A stretch of DNA of 64,000 bases from Pseudoalteromonas flavipulchra NCIMB 2033 = ATCC BAA-314 (GTDB lineage: Bacteria > Pseudomonadota > Gammaproteobacteria > Enterobacterales > Alteromonadaceae). Below are positions 8,399-17,514 of the stretch, piece by piece. Where the stretch lies: contig JWIH01000018.1 of NCBI GenBank assembly GCA_000814665.1, positions 396,550 to 460,549 on the forward strand, given 5' to 3'. The notes under the pieces are model-generated. The model was not told the DNA's origin, searched no databases, and worked only from the letters and a program-made list of their open reading frames with translations. Every line of letters starts with the position of its first letter. Positions within the stretch are counted from its first letter, which is position 1. A program made the translations under genes and the position numbers.

Positions 8399-9790
8399 AT
8401 GAAGGTAACCGTAGAAAAGCAAACCATAGTGCTGTTATCGTTGTTTACCATCGTGTTCTGGAGTTTGACTTTCTACGCGGTAAATCTTATTTCTCACTCT
8501 ATTGTGGTTCAGGAAGTAAGCGAAAGAACCGAAACGGTAAGGTCTAACATTTCACTTGTCCGCGCTAAAATTGAAAACGCCATATTTATGGACACCTATC
8601 TAGCTGAGAGTTTAGCGACTTTTGTTACAATCGATCCTGACTTTGCAATTGAGCATTGGTCTCATGTGGTTGCTAAAGCCGTTGAAAAGTCGACGCTGAT
8701 TCGCCATGTCGGTCTCGCGCCAAATAATATCATCAGTCATGTCTATCCAGTTGAAGGGAACCGAGCGGCTATCGGTTTCGATTTTCGTACTAACCCTGAA
8801 CAGTTTCGCACCGTTGAAATTGCAAGAGCCTCTCAAAAGGTATTTATCGCCGGTCCATTGCAGCTAGTACAAGGCGGTGAAGCATTGATAGCGAGGTTTC
8901 CTGTGTTTTCAGATTATCCGAGGAATGAAAACTACTGGGGCGCGATTAGTGTAGTTCTAGATTATCAAAAGCTGCTTGAATACAGTGGCATTAACGAGTT
9001 GGACAGTGCCACTTTAGCGATTCGAGGTCGAGATGGACTAGGTGAACAGGGGGATGTATTTTATGGCTCTGCTACCTTGTTTGAAACACCAGATTTAGTC
9101 ATCCCAATCAATTTACCATCTGGTGAATGGCAGCTTGTGGCTGATTATCAAATAGACGAGAACACCTATGCGGAGGCAAGGCAACAAGCTCAGATTTTGG
9201 TTACTGCTGTTGCCTCAATATTGTTTCTCTCGTTATTAGTACTCTATCGTTCGTATCACTTAGCACATACCGCCTCGTTGCAAGATGATTTAACTAAGTT
9301 GCCCAACCGTCGCTATGCGATTAGGCAACTCAATACGTTACTTGGTCGTTCAGAGCAACCGTCATTTGTGCTGCTTAACCTCGATCTAAATAATTTTAAA
9401 CAAGTAAACGATAAGTTTGGTCATGAAGTGGGAGATAAGCTGTTACTCCATGTCTCGTCAATTTTGATGAACTCAGTGCGTGTGTACGACTTTATCGCGC
9501 GATTGGGGGGGGACGAGTTTGTTATTATTTTGCACAGAGTGTCAGAAGACGCTTTGGTTAACTCAATTATAAAAAATATTAAGGAGCAGGTTGAAAAGCA
9601 ACCGCTACAAATTGATAGGCACACTATTCAAACGACGGTAAGCGTTGGTTATGCTTTCCCTTCAGCAAATCAAGATAGTGTTTCGGAACTCATGGCTCGC
9701 GCCGATCACAGCATGTATTACGATAAAAATCTGTCGCAACGACAGCAAAAAGAAAGTGAGGTTTTGGAAACAAATCAGGAAACCCACTAG
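8399..9790 (+). CDS. Membrane diguanylate cyclase with periplasmic sensor (CHASE-like) and GGDEF domain
   Basis: Predicted to make cyclic di-GMP from two GTP in response to an extracytoplasmic signal. The 463-residue protein has a membrane helix at about 10-32, a periplasmic region of about 235 residues whose spacing and FDFRTNPE-type segment resemble CHASE domains, a second helix at about 267-285, and a C-terminal GGDEF domain (about 295-450) with DDLTKLPNRR and an intact GGDEF signature near residue 370. The inhibitory site is also present: RVYD lies five residues before GGDEF. A run of eight G residues (9505-9512) encodes the two glycines of the motif. A kinase gene starts 44 bases downstream and may be co-transcribed. 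The ligand is unknown. Confidence 0.9.
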   Translation: MKVTVEKQTIVLLSLFTIVFWSLTFYAVNLISHSIVVQEVSERTETVRSNISLVRAKIENAIFMDTYLAESLATFVTIDPDFAIEHWSHVVAKAVEKSTLIRHVGLAPNNIISHVYPVEGNRAAIGFDFRTNPEQFRTVEIARASQKVFIAGPLQLVQGGEALIARFPVFSDYPRNENYWGAISVVLDYQKLLEYSGINELDSATLAIRGRDGLGEQGDVFYGSATLFETPDLVIPINLPSGEWQLVADYQIDENTYAEARQQAQILVTAVASILFLSLLVLYRSYHLAHTASLQDDLTKLPNRRYAIRQLNTLLGRSEQPSFVLLNLDLNNFKQVNDKFGHEVGDKLLLHVSSILMNSVRVYDFIARLGGDEFVIILHRVSEDALVNSIIKNIKEQVEKQPLQIDRHTIQTTVSVGYAFPSANQDSVSELMARADHSMYYDKNLSQRQQKESEVLETNQETH

Positions 9791-9834
9791 AACTATACTA
9801 AGCTTACAGAGTATCAATTAAGTGAGAATGTGCC

Positions 9835-11637
9835 GTGCAGCTAAAGCAGTCAGTTCTATTTTTCAAAATTGCCGCGTTGACTTCTGCGATTGTGATCATT
9901 TTCGTCAGCTGGTTTTTGTATTACGAAGTGAGCCGTAGTGCTCGCCTTACTGCACAACTTACTCAGCTGCAAACCGCTCTACAACGAACCATGGATCAAG
10001 AAGAGCATATTCTTATTCGAGCACAAAAAGATGATGTTTCTGTCATCCCACAATTAAAGTACAGCTATCAGGATAGCTTTAGTAACTTGCTTAATTTTAT
10101 GGCCAATGAAGAGGCCTTGCTGCCTTTGCTATTACAGCTCGATGAACTGTCAAAAGCCTACTTTGGTAAACTAGATGAACTTATCCGTTTGCATGAGCAA
10201 CTCGGCTATGACGAAAATGCGGGTATTTATGGTGAGTTCAGACGTAGCGCCCATGCCTTGCAGGAGCGAATTTCTGGTAAGGCTATGCCTCAGTTGGAAA
10301 TTACCATATTGGAATTAAGGCGTCGAGAAAAAGACTTTTTGTTAAGAGCTGACTTAAGTTATTTGCAGCAACATGAACAACTCGTCATGCATGCTGAGCA
10401 ACTAATCAAAGACAGCGCGCTAAGTGAAGAGATAAGCAATTTGCTTAAACGTTATGAAGCGGGTTTTGCAAGCTATGTTGCTATTTTGCGAAAGCTAGGT
10501 TTGCACGATGGTGAAGGCGTACGCGCGGAGCTATTCACCGAGAAGCAAAAATTACGAAGCCAGTTTGAGCTAGTATCAATCCGTACCCAAGCCGTTACGC
10601 AAGAACGTAAAGAAAGTATCATTTTATATGGCCTCATTTTAATTGTACTGATGAATATTGCTGTGCTTATCTTACTGAATTATCAAAATAGCAAAGTCAC
10701 ACGGCATATACTGGCTATCAATAAAGTACTCGTAAAAGTTGCTAAGCTTGAAGACTTTAGTTTAAGGGTGAATATTGACGGTAACGATGAGATTGCACAA
10801 ATTGCTCATCAACTCGATGACCTATTAGCATTTATTGAAACCTTGCTTGCGCGCCTAAGCGCAGCGCAGCAACGCTTAATCGAAGAAGCCAAAATGGCGA
10901 GCCTAGGAAATATGGTGAGTGGCTTTGCTCATGAGCTTAATACGCCGCTTGGTGTTGCTATTACCAGCCAATCGCATTTAAAAGAGCAAGTCGCTACACT
11001 AAAGTCACAACTTGAACTTGGTAAGTTACAGCGGCAAACCTTGACGACACTAATTACTGAGGCAGAAGCCGCGCTATATTTATTAGAAAATAACCTTCAC
11101 CGCACAGCCTCGCTGGTAGATGATTTTAAGCTTGTGGCAGTGAATCGAGAGTTTGAAGAAAAGAGTACGTTCAACCTTAAGCATTTAGTTAAAAATGTCT
11201 TTGATTGCTACCAATCAGAATTAAACCAAGAAGACTATGCCATTGAACTCGAAATCCCCGAAAACCTAACTTTGATCAGCTACCCGTCGGTGTTTAGCCA
11301 AGTTGTTGGGTACAGTATTAACAATTGCATCAAGCACGCCAAGATTGACGGGCAAAAGCTCAATATTGTGGTATCTACCGTATTAATTAATGATTATATC
11401 CATTTTTATTTTAAAGATGATGGTGCCGGTATAGATAAAGAGCTATTGCCCGCTATCTTTGAGCCTTTCGTTACTTCGAAGCGTTTTTCGGGAGGGACAG
11501 GGCTTGGCTTGAGTATCGTATATAACTTAGTAACACAGAAGTTGAAGGGTGAAATCAAAATGCAAAGCCCTGCGCATGGCGGTGCCTGCTTACATATTAT
11601 TTTAACCGGAACAGAGTTTAATTTTACAGAAGAGTGA
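9835..11637 (+). CDS. Sensor histidine kinase (orphan)
   Basis: A 600-residue two-component sensor kinase. Membrane helices at about 11-31 and 262-283 flank a mostly helical periplasmic domain; a HAMP-like linker follows (about 285-340), then a HisKA-type region with the phospho-acceptor His366 in FAHELNTPLG, and an ATP-binding domain with N-box YSINNCIKHA, G1 box DDGAGID and G2 box GTGLGLSIVYNL. The start is GTG at 9835, preceded by GTGAGA; an ATG at 9828 is out of frame. There is no response-regulator gene nearby, so its partner is elsewhere. It follows the diguanylate cyclase on the same strand, which suggests but does not prove a shared signalling task. Confidence 0.92.
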   Translation: MQLKQSVLFFKIAALTSAIVIIFVSWFLYYEVSRSARLTAQLTQLQTALQRTMDQEEHILIRAQKDDVSVIPQLKYSYQDSFSNLLNFMANEEALLPLLLQLDELSKAYFGKLDELIRLHEQLGYDENAGIYGEFRRSAHALQERISGKAMPQLEITILELRRREKDFLLRADLSYLQQHEQLVMHAEQLIKDSALSEEISNLLKRYEAGFASYVAILRKLGLHDGEGVRAELFTEKQKLRSQFELVSIRTQAVTQERKESIILYGLILIVLMNIAVLILLNYQNSKVTRHILAINKVLVKVAKLEDFSLRVNIDGNDEIAQIAHQLDDLLAFIETLLARLSAAQQRLIEEAKMASLGNMVSGFAHELNTPLGVAITSQSHLKEQVATLKSQLELGKLQRQTLTTLITEAEAALYLLENNLHRTASLVDDFKLVAVNREFEEKSTFNLKHLVKNVFDCYQSELNQEDYAIELEIPENLTLISYPSVFSQVVGYSINNCIKHAKIDGQKLNIVVSTVLINDYIHFYFKDDGAGIDKELLPAIFEPFVTSKRFSGGTGLGLSIVYNLVTQKLKGEIKMQSPAHGGACLHIILTGTEFNFTEE

Positions 11638-12038
11638 GTAACCTGAGCTTCGGATAATTAACGCCTTTCTAGCAGCCAGTTTTTGTGCTAACTGCGTTGA
11701 ATTCACTTCCAATAGCTAGCTATTGGTGCATAAATTCGTCTTGCCTACAGGATGTAGGTACTAGGGCGGTAGCAGGACGCGAGAGCGGGGTTATCCCTAA
11801 AACTCTCTGGCTAGATAAGGAAATAGTTTAATGTGAGTTTAAAAGCAATTAGTTAGCTCATTCCTTATCCAAACCTCAGGTTAAGTAACCGGAGCGTGGG
11901 ATAACAACTCGCTTTCTAGCGGCCGTTATTTCTTATGCGGATTTGCTTATCTGAATACAGCTTATGTAAGGTAAATAAAGTAAAAAAGCCAGCATGACTG
12001 ATCATGCTGGCTTTTATTCGGTTCATTGGCAGTAGGTA
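11638..12038. repeat. Intergenic region with duplicated segment and palindromes
   Basis: No gene is visible. A segment of about 38 bases beginning AACCTGAGCTTCGGATAA (11640) recurs in diverged form at about 11887 (AACCGGAGCGTGGGATAA), and both continue with TTTCTAGC(A/G)GCC. Between them lie a perfect 18-base palindrome whose halves are CCAATAGCT and AGCTATTGG (11709-11726), extended outward imperfectly by GAATT/AAATTC, and an inverted pair GATAAGGAA (11814) / ATTCCTTATC (11860). This looks like a decayed non-coding mobile or foldback element. Confidence 0.55.
11983..12017 (-). terminator. Terminator of the DUF885 gene
   Basis: AAAAGCCAGCATGA and TCATGCTGGCTTTT form a long stem with T-runs on both strands; it is placed just after the minus-strand DUF885 stop at 12039 and may also stop readthrough from the left. 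Confidence 0.85.
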
Positions 12039-13871
12039 TTAGCCTTTTTTGCTCGCTACCCACTCATCAACAAATGATTCAAGCACGTTTAGTGGAACTG
12101 GGCCATTTTTCAGTACGACGTCGTGGAACTCACGAATATCAAACTTATCGCCTAGTTCTTTCTTAGCGGCTTCACGAAGTTCTAAGATCTTCAACATCCC
12201 CACTTTATACGCTGTAGCTTGTGAAGGCATAACAATATGGCGCTCTACCATCTTCACTGCGTCTGACTTAGCATTAGGTGTATTATTTACGTAGTAATCA
12301 ATACCTTCTTGACGTGTCCACTTCATTGCATGGATCCCCGTGTCTACTACTAAACGGCACGCACGCCATAATTCCATCGATAAGCGACCAAAATCTGAAT
12401 AAGGGTCTTCGTATAAACCCATTTCTTTTGGTACAAGCTCAGAATATAAGCCCCAACCTTCGATGTATGCAGTGTAGCCACCAAACTTACGAAATTTAGG
12501 CATATCTTCTAGCTCTTGAGCAATCGCGATCTGCATGTGGTGACCCGGAATACCTTCGTGATAAGCCAAGGCTTCCATTTGGTAAGTAGGCATCGCTTCC
12601 ATGTCGTAAAGGTTTGCATAGTAAACACCAGGACGTGAGCCGTCAGGCGCAGGTTGCTGGTAGAAAGCTTTACCAGCAGATTTTTCGCGGAATGCCTCGA
12701 CGCGTTTTACTATCATGTCCGCTTTTGGCTTAACGATAAACAGCTCATCCAAGCGTGACTTCATATTATCGATCATCGCTTTGGCTTCGGCTAAATATTG
12801 TGCCTTACCAGCTTCTGTATTTGGAAGGTAAAACTGCTTGTCGGTTTTCATGAACTCCATAAAGGCTTTTAAATCGCCTTTGAAGCCCACTTTCTCTTTG
12901 ATTGCTCGCATTTCGTCATGAATACGCGCCACTTCAGATAAACCGATTTCGTGAATTTCTTCAGCGCTTAATGCTGTGGTTGTCGTACGTGCTAGGGCGT
13001 TATTATAAAACTTTTCGCCGTTAGGGAACTTCCATGCACCATCACGGTTGTCTGCTTTTTTCTCAAGTTTATGTAGGTAGCCAATCAACTTGTTATAAGC
13101 AGGTTTTACTGCTGTTGTTAGCGCGTCTGTTGCCTCTATTACCAGCGCTGACTTCTCGTCTTCACTGATTTCAAGTGTTGCTACTTTGCGTTTGAAGTCA
13201 GCCAGTAACGTTGAGTCGTCACCCGCAGCAAATGGTGCACCTTTGATGATATTTTCACTTGATTCAATGACGTGAGGGAAAACGAATTTCGGTGCAATAA
13301 TACCTTTGTCCGCACGCGCTTTTAAGTCAACGATGAGCTGATCAAATACAGCTGGTACACCGTTTAAGCGTGAGATATAGGCTTTGGCATCTTTCACATC
13401 GGTAATTTGATGCTGGTTGATTAAAAATGCAGGCACCATTGAGTGTGTACCATACATCTGATTTACCGGATATGAGTGATAACGCCATTTAAAATCAGCA
13501 ATGGTGTTTTCAAGACCTTGCTTGAATAAGTCGTAGCTCACTTGCGTATTGGCATCTAGCTTACTGCGATCAATTGCATTAAGCGCAGCTAAGTCTTGCT
13601 TCGTCAGTTCAAGATCTTCAAGTTGGCGTGCTTCGCTGCCGTCATCCCACTTGTCGTAGTCTTGTTTGATACCCATATAAGTTTGGTAAACTGGGCTACG
13701 CATTACGCCACGGGTAAACGACGCTTCAAAAAGTGCGTTTGCCTTTTCTACTTCACTTTTTACAACTTGTTGTTCAGCTTTTGGAGCAGGTGCTGGAGAG
13801 TGTGTGGTTTGTTGACAGCCAGCAAAAAGCGCGACGCTTACCGCTGCTGCTAAAATGGTTAATTTACGCAT
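12039..13871 (-). CDS. DUF885 family lipoprotein, probable metallopeptidase
   Basis: The 610-residue product starts at ATG 13871 after AAAGGGT; the frame extends upstream to 13964 but only this start gives a lipoprotein signal, MRKLTILAAAVSVALFAGC, with lipobox LFAGC. The mature protein is therefore probably anchored in the envelope. A thermolysin-like zinc motif HEGIPGHH lies around residue 437, and EGWGLYSE about 40 residues later could supply the third ligand; these are the hallmarks of DUF885 proteins, which are thought to be peptidases. It ends in a clear terminator. The next gene on the same strand, hemW, lies just upstream and is probably unrelated in function. Substrate unknown. Confidence 0.88.
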   Translation of the reverse strand: MRKLTILAAAVSVALFAGCQQTTHSPAPAPKAEQQVVKSEVEKANALFEASFTRGVMRSPVYQTYMGIKQDYDKWDDGSEARQLEDLELTKQDLAALNAIDRSKLDANTQVSYDLFKQGLENTIADFKWRYHSYPVNQMYGTHSMVPAFLINQHQITDVKDAKAYISRLNGVPAVFDQLIVDLKARADKGIIAPKFVFPHVIESSENIIKGAPFAAGDDSTLLADFKRKVATLEISEDEKSALVIEATDALTTAVKPAYNKLIGYLHKLEKKADNRDGAWKFPNGEKFYNNALARTTTTALSAEEIHEIGLSEVARIHDEMRAIKEKVGFKGDLKAFMEFMKTDKQFYLPNTEAGKAQYLAEAKAMIDNMKSRLDELFIVKPKADMIVKRVEAFREKSAGKAFYQQPAPDGSRPGVYYANLYDMEAMPTYQMEALAYHEGIPGHHMQIAIAQELEDMPKFRKFGGYTAYIEGWGLYSELVPKEMGLYEDPYSDFGRLSMELWRACRLVVDTGIHAMKWTRQEGIDYYVNNTPNAKSDAVKMVERHIVMPSQATAYKVGMLKILELREAAKKELGDKFDIREFHDVVLKNGPVPLNVLESFVDEWVASKKG

Positions 13872-13956
13872 TTTATACCCTTTTATTATATGTTGCCGAA
13901 TGGCGGTTCTCATGCGGGTTGCAGTGAATATCACCCGCATAATTTCTATAATCTTA

Positions 13957-15093
13957 TTAAACAAATAACTCTAGCAGATCGTTGAGGTATCGGTGGCCTT
14001 TATTTGTAACTAGCCATGAATCGTTGGTTTCCTCAATCAAACCCTTATCTACGGCCTCAGCAATTTGCGTTGCAATAGCGCTAAGTTCAAGACCAGTGTA
14101 GTCAATAAACTGTTGTTTTGATGCGGCAGTTTTTAAACGGAACACATTCATAAAAAACTCAAATGGTCTGTCATCGCTTGCAACATGCCACTGCTCATAC
14201 AAATAGGGTTTACTCAGATCCATATAGCCGCGAGGGTGTTTTACCTTTACGGTTCTTAAGATCTGTTGCTGCTCAGGCAAAGTGATTTTGCCATGTGCAC
14301 CACAGCCGATCCCGAGATAATCGCCAAATTGCCAATAATTCAAGTTATGTCGACATTGAAATCCCGCTTTGGCATAGCCTGATATCTCATATTGCTGGTA
14401 GCCGTGCTCTGCAAGTAATGCCTGACCTTGTTCTTGGATGTCCCACAGTGTTTCATCCTCAGGTAAAACCGGAGGCTTAGAGGCAAACTGCGTATTTGGC
14501 TCAATGGTTAATTGATACCAAGAAAGGTGTGGCGGTGCCATCGCAATGGCTTTTTCTAAATCACTTAAGGCATCGCTAACAGATTGATTGGGAAGGCCAT
14601 GCATCAAATCAAGATTAAAGCTATTTAATCCTGCTTGATGCGCTTCTTGAGCGGCATTGAGCGCTTCTTGCTCGCCATGAATACGACCAAGTTGAGTAAG
14701 CTTTTCCTGTTGTAAGCTTTGCACTCCTATCGAAATACGATTGATGCCAGCCGCGACATAATGCTTAAAACGATCTGTCTCAACTGTGCCTGGATTTGCT
14801 TCTAAAGTGACTTCAATGTCATCCTCAAAACCAATTAGCGCCTCAATTTCACTGAGTAAATAGCGGTACGCTTCACCGGAAAGCAGGCTAGGGGTGCCAC
14901 CGCCAATAAAAATACTACTGAGTTTACGGCCTTGAACATAGTGAAGATCGGCTTTGATATCGTGGAGCAAATGTTGAATATATTCCGTTTCAGGAATATC
15001 GCCCTTTTTACCATGGCTGTTGAAATCACAGTAAGGGCACTTTTGCACGCACCAAGGTACGTGCACATAAAGACTTAATGGAGGTAGTTTCAC
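13957..15093 (-). CDS. hemW: Radical SAM heme chaperone HemW
   Basis: HemW resembles coproporphyrinogen dehydrogenase HemN but acts in heme delivery to respiratory proteins. The 378-residue protein starts [15 protein letters not shown] and has the radical-SAM cluster motif C15-x3-C19-x2-C22 (CVQKCPYC) followed by DFNSHGKKG, the GGGTPSLL segment that binds SAM, and EANPGT. Its start overlaps the rdgB stop by four bases (ATGA type), so the two are translationally coupled as in the conserved rdgB-hemW order. Length and motifs are normal. Confidence 0.94.
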   Translation of the reverse strand: MKLPPLSLYVHVPWCVQKCPYCDFNSHGKKGDIPETEYIQHLLHDIKADLHYVQGRKLSSIFIGGGTPSLLSGEAYRYLLSEIEALIGFEDDIEVTLEANPGTVETDRFKHYVAAGINRISIGVQSLQQEKLTQLGRIHGEQEALNAAQEAHQAGLNSFNLDLMHGLPNQSVSDALSDLEKAIAMAPPHLSWYQLTIEPNTQFASKPPVLPEDETLWDIQEQGQALLAEHGYQQYEISGYAKAGFQCRHNLNYWQFGDYLGIGCGAHGKITLPEQQQILRTVKVKHPRGYMDLSKPYLYEQWHVASDDRPFEFFMNVFRLKTAASKQQFIDYTGLELSAIATQIAEAVDKGLIEETNDSWLVTNKGHRYLNDLLELFV

Positions 15094-15683
15094 GCGAGGC
15101 CTTGAAAGTGACTGACGAGTTGTTTAAGTGCCTGTCCTCTATGGCTGATTGCGTTTTTTTCTTCCTTGGTTAGCTCTGCTGATGTGCAGTCTAAACCTTG
15201 TACCTTAAAGATTGGGTCGTAACCAAACCCTTCTCGGCCTTGTTGTGTTGTGGTGATTTCACCTTCCCAACTCGCCTGACAAATAATCGGCGTTGGGTCG
15301 TCAGCGTGGCGCATATAAACTAAAACACACCAAAAACGGGCGCTGCGCTCAGTTTGTTCACCAAGCGCTGCGAGTAAGTGATCAATATTTTTTTGGTCGT
15401 CGGCGTTTGCGCCAGCATAACGCGCTGAATATACTCCAGGTGCGCCGTTTAATGCGTCTACCTCAAGGCCTGAGTCATCGGCAATGGCAGGCAAGCCAGA
15501 AATCTTAGCAGCATGACGAGCCTTGATAATGGCGTTTTCCACAAAGGTCGTGCCGGTTTCTGCAACCTCTGGCACCTTGAATTCACTTTGCGGTAATACC
15601 TCAATGTCATACTGATTTAGCATCGCGCTAAGCTCTTTGACTTTACCTTGGTTGCCCGTGGCAAGTACCACTTTATTTGACAT
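15090..15683 (-). CDS. rdgB: XTP/dITP pyrophosphatase
   Basis: RdgB hydrolyses non-canonical purine triphosphates (dITP, XTP) to monophosphates and so keeps them out of DNA. The 197-residue product has the N-terminal nucleotide-binding segment [12 protein letters not shown], the catalytic [20 protein letters not shown] block and GFGYDPIF, all diagnostic for the Ham1/RdgB family. It lies between a DUF4426 gene (8-base gap) and hemW (4-base overlap) in a compact minus-strand operon. Confidence 0.95.
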   Translation of the reverse strand: MSNKVVLATGNQGKVKELSAMLNQYDIEVLPQSEFKVPEVAETGTTFVENAIIKARHAAKISGLPAIADDSGLEVDALNGAPGVYSARYAGANADDQKNIDHLLAALGEQTERSARFWCVLVYMRHADDPTPIICQASWEGEITTTQQGREGFGYDPIFKVQGLDCTSAELTKEEKNAISHRGQALKQLVSHFQGLA

Positions 15684-15691
15684 ATGTTTCT

Positions 15692-16126
15692 CTACTCTAC
15701 ATAAAACTTTTGTGAGAACGTGAGTTTGCGGCTTTGCTTACCTTCACTGATCTCAATGTCGAAACGAAAAATATCTTCATCATCGTAATCTAATTGGGCA
15801 AGATAGTATATTGCCTCACCTTCCACGACTTCTTTAAACTCTAGCTGTACGGTTTTACCAAGTAAGTTTTTGGCGCTACCTGCAACGCGTGCCTTAACTG
15901 CGGGTTTTCCTGGCTTGTCGGCCAAGATCGAGATATTTACAATCGCTTTGTTACCGCTACGAATTAAGCCATACGCTTTTGCAATGGTGGGCTGAACAAA
16001 GGTGGATGGGAAGGCGATATAATGTACTTCCCAAGGACCTAAGTCTTTAAATTGGCCGCCTTGTTCATCTTGAGCGAATACGCCCGGTGCAAACAGCATC
16101 ATTAACGCAATAATAAATGATTTCAT
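15692..16126 (-). CDS. DUF4426 periplasmic protein
   Basis: A 144-residue protein with a cleavable signal peptide ([19 protein letters not shown], cleavage after Ala-Phe-Ala) and an all-beta looking mature part containing [15 protein letters not shown], which I recognise as DUF4426. The family is found in gammaproteobacteria next to biosynthetic or rdgB-type genes; function unknown. In E. coli the slot between yggT and rdgB is held by yggU (DUF167), so this is a replacement or insertion. Start ATG 16126 follows GGAGCATCCCA, a good ribosome site, 10 bases after yggT. Confidence 0.8.
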   Translation of the reverse strand: MKSFIIALMMLFAPGVFAQDEQGGQFKDLGPWEVHYIAFPSTFVQPTIAKAYGLIRSGNKAIVNISILADKPGKPAVKARVAGSAKNLLGKTVQLEFKEVVEGEAIYYLAQLDYDDEDIFRFDIEISEGKQSRKLTFSQKFYVE

Positions 16127-16136
16127 TGGGATGCTC

Positions 16137-16670
16137 CTATCTCAGTAAATCCATCATTAGGATCTGCAAAAATTGCATGCCGATAATTAGGACTAAAATA
16201 GATAAGTCCAGTCCGCCTAGCGGTGGGATAACCTTACGAATAGGTCTTAGCATCGGCTCTGTTAATTGCTCGAACACGGCGGCAACTGGATTGTAGCCTT
16301 GCGCTACCCAACTTAAGATGGCGCGAATAATAAGGATCCAGAACACCAAACTAAATGCTTCTTTTACTACCGTAATAGCGCCACCAATCAGCGCGCCTAA
16401 AGCGTCAAAGTAACCACCGAATAACGCCATCAGCGTCGCCATTTTGGCAAAACCAATAATGAATGCCAGCACCAAAGAGGCAAGATCTAAACCGCCCACA
16501 CCCGGAATGATTTTTCTCAGTGGGTTCACGGCAAAAGAGGTTGCTTTAACAACCGCTTGGCTTAGCGGGTTATAAAAGTCCGCTTTGACAAGCTGCAACC
16601 AGAATCGTAGTAATACGACCATTAAAAATAGATCAAATACGATCCCGACTAAAAATTGCATGGCATTCAT
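16137..16670 (-). CDS. yggT: YggT family inner-membrane protein
   Basis: A 177-residue integral membrane protein made of two similar halves, each with a hydrophobic helix pair and the YGGT block: NPLSQAVVKATSFAVNPLRK-type in the first half and LTEPMLRPIRKVIPPLGG in the second. The family has been linked to osmotic-shock resistance and, by context, to cell division or membrane organisation; the exact role is unclear. It sits 9 bases after proC in the yggS-proC-yggT-rdgB-hemW order. Confidence 0.9.
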   Translation of the reverse strand: MNAMQFLVGIVFDLFLMVVLLRFWLQLVKADFYNPLSQAVVKATSFAVNPLRKIIPGVGGLDLASLVLAFIIGFAKMATLMALFGGYFDALGALIGGAITVVKEAFSLVFWILIIRAILSWVAQGYNPVAAVFEQLTEPMLRPIRKVIPPLGGLDLSILVLIIGMQFLQILMMDLLR

Positions 16671-16679
16671 TGGTCACCT

Positions 16680-17501
16680 TTAGATTTCTTTTTCCATTGC
16701 TTCAGCGCGCGCGATACATGCATCCATCGCGTCCGCTACGGTTTTTGGTAATTGCTGTGCTTTTAAATGCTCAACGGCTGCGTGGGTTGTGCCACCTTTA
16801 GAGGTGACGTTAGCGCGTAGCTGAGCGATGCTAATTTCTGGTTGCGATAATGCCATTTCAGCCGCACCTAGCGCAGTTTGCTGCACAAGCTTTCTAGCTT
16901 CCTCAGGACTAAAACCTAGGGCTTTAGCTTTTTCTTCAATGGCTTCCATAAACAAGAAGAAATATGCTGGAGATGAACCGGTTACCGCAATAACGTCGTT
17001 GATTTTCGACTCTTCATCAAGCCACAGGGCAATACCTGTGGATGAAAATACTTGCTCAACATAGTCTTTTTCTTCATCGCTGATGTCGACGCCATACAGG
17101 CCTGACACACCGCGTCCGAGCAGTGATGGCGTGTTAGGCATACAGCGCACCATTTTTACCGGTTGGCCGAGCATTTCTCTCAGTCGTGCAACGGTAATTC
17201 CGGCGGCGACAGAGATAAACAGTTTATTGCTAATATCAATATCTGCATCTTGAAAGGTCTGACACAGCTCGGCCATCATCTGTGGTTTTACAGACAAGAC
17301 AATGACGTCAGCCGCGGCGACTGCTTCTAGATTATCTTGTGTTGTTCTTACCGATAATTGCTCTGCGACTTTGGCAAGTTTCTCTGCATTGCGGTTGGTG
17401 GCAATAATAGACTGCGCGTCAAAGCCACTTTTGATCATGCCACCGATAATGGCATAGCTCATATTTCCCGTTCCAATAAATGCAATTGTCTTGTTTGACA
17501 T
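16680..17501 (-). CDS. proC: Pyrroline-5-carboxylate reductase
   Basis: This enzyme catalyses the last step of proline synthesis, reducing pyrroline-5-carboxylate with NAD(P)H. From ATG 17501, preceded by GAGGTGAATAACACA, it has 273 residues and begins MSNKTIAFIGTGNMSYAI, the Rossmann nucleotide-binding turn. The C-terminal signature NVTSKGGTTHAAVEHL is present. The frame runs on to 17573 inside yggS, but that extension is hydrophobic and unlike the family. Glutamate 5-kinase (proB) is encoded far away at 44878; no proA is visible in the window. Confidence 0.95.
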   Translation of the reverse strand: MSNKTIAFIGTGNMSYAIIGGMIKSGFDAQSIIATNRNAEKLAKVAEQLSVRTTQDNLEAVAAADVIVLSVKPQMMAELCQTFQDADIDISNKLFISVAAGITVARLREMLGQPVKMVRCMPNTPSLLGRGVSGLYGVDISDEEKDYVEQVFSSTGIALWLDEESKINDVIAVTGSSPAYFFLFMEAIEEKAKALGFSPEEARKLVQQTALGAAEMALSQPEISIAQLRANVTSKGGTTHAAVEHLKAQQLPKTVADAMDACIARAEAMEKEI

Positions 17502-17514
17502 TGTGTTATTCACC

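Noticed and set aside
8399-9790. Frameshift at the G run in the GGDEF gene
   Set aside because: The frame is intact across the eight-G run and the motif reads correctly.
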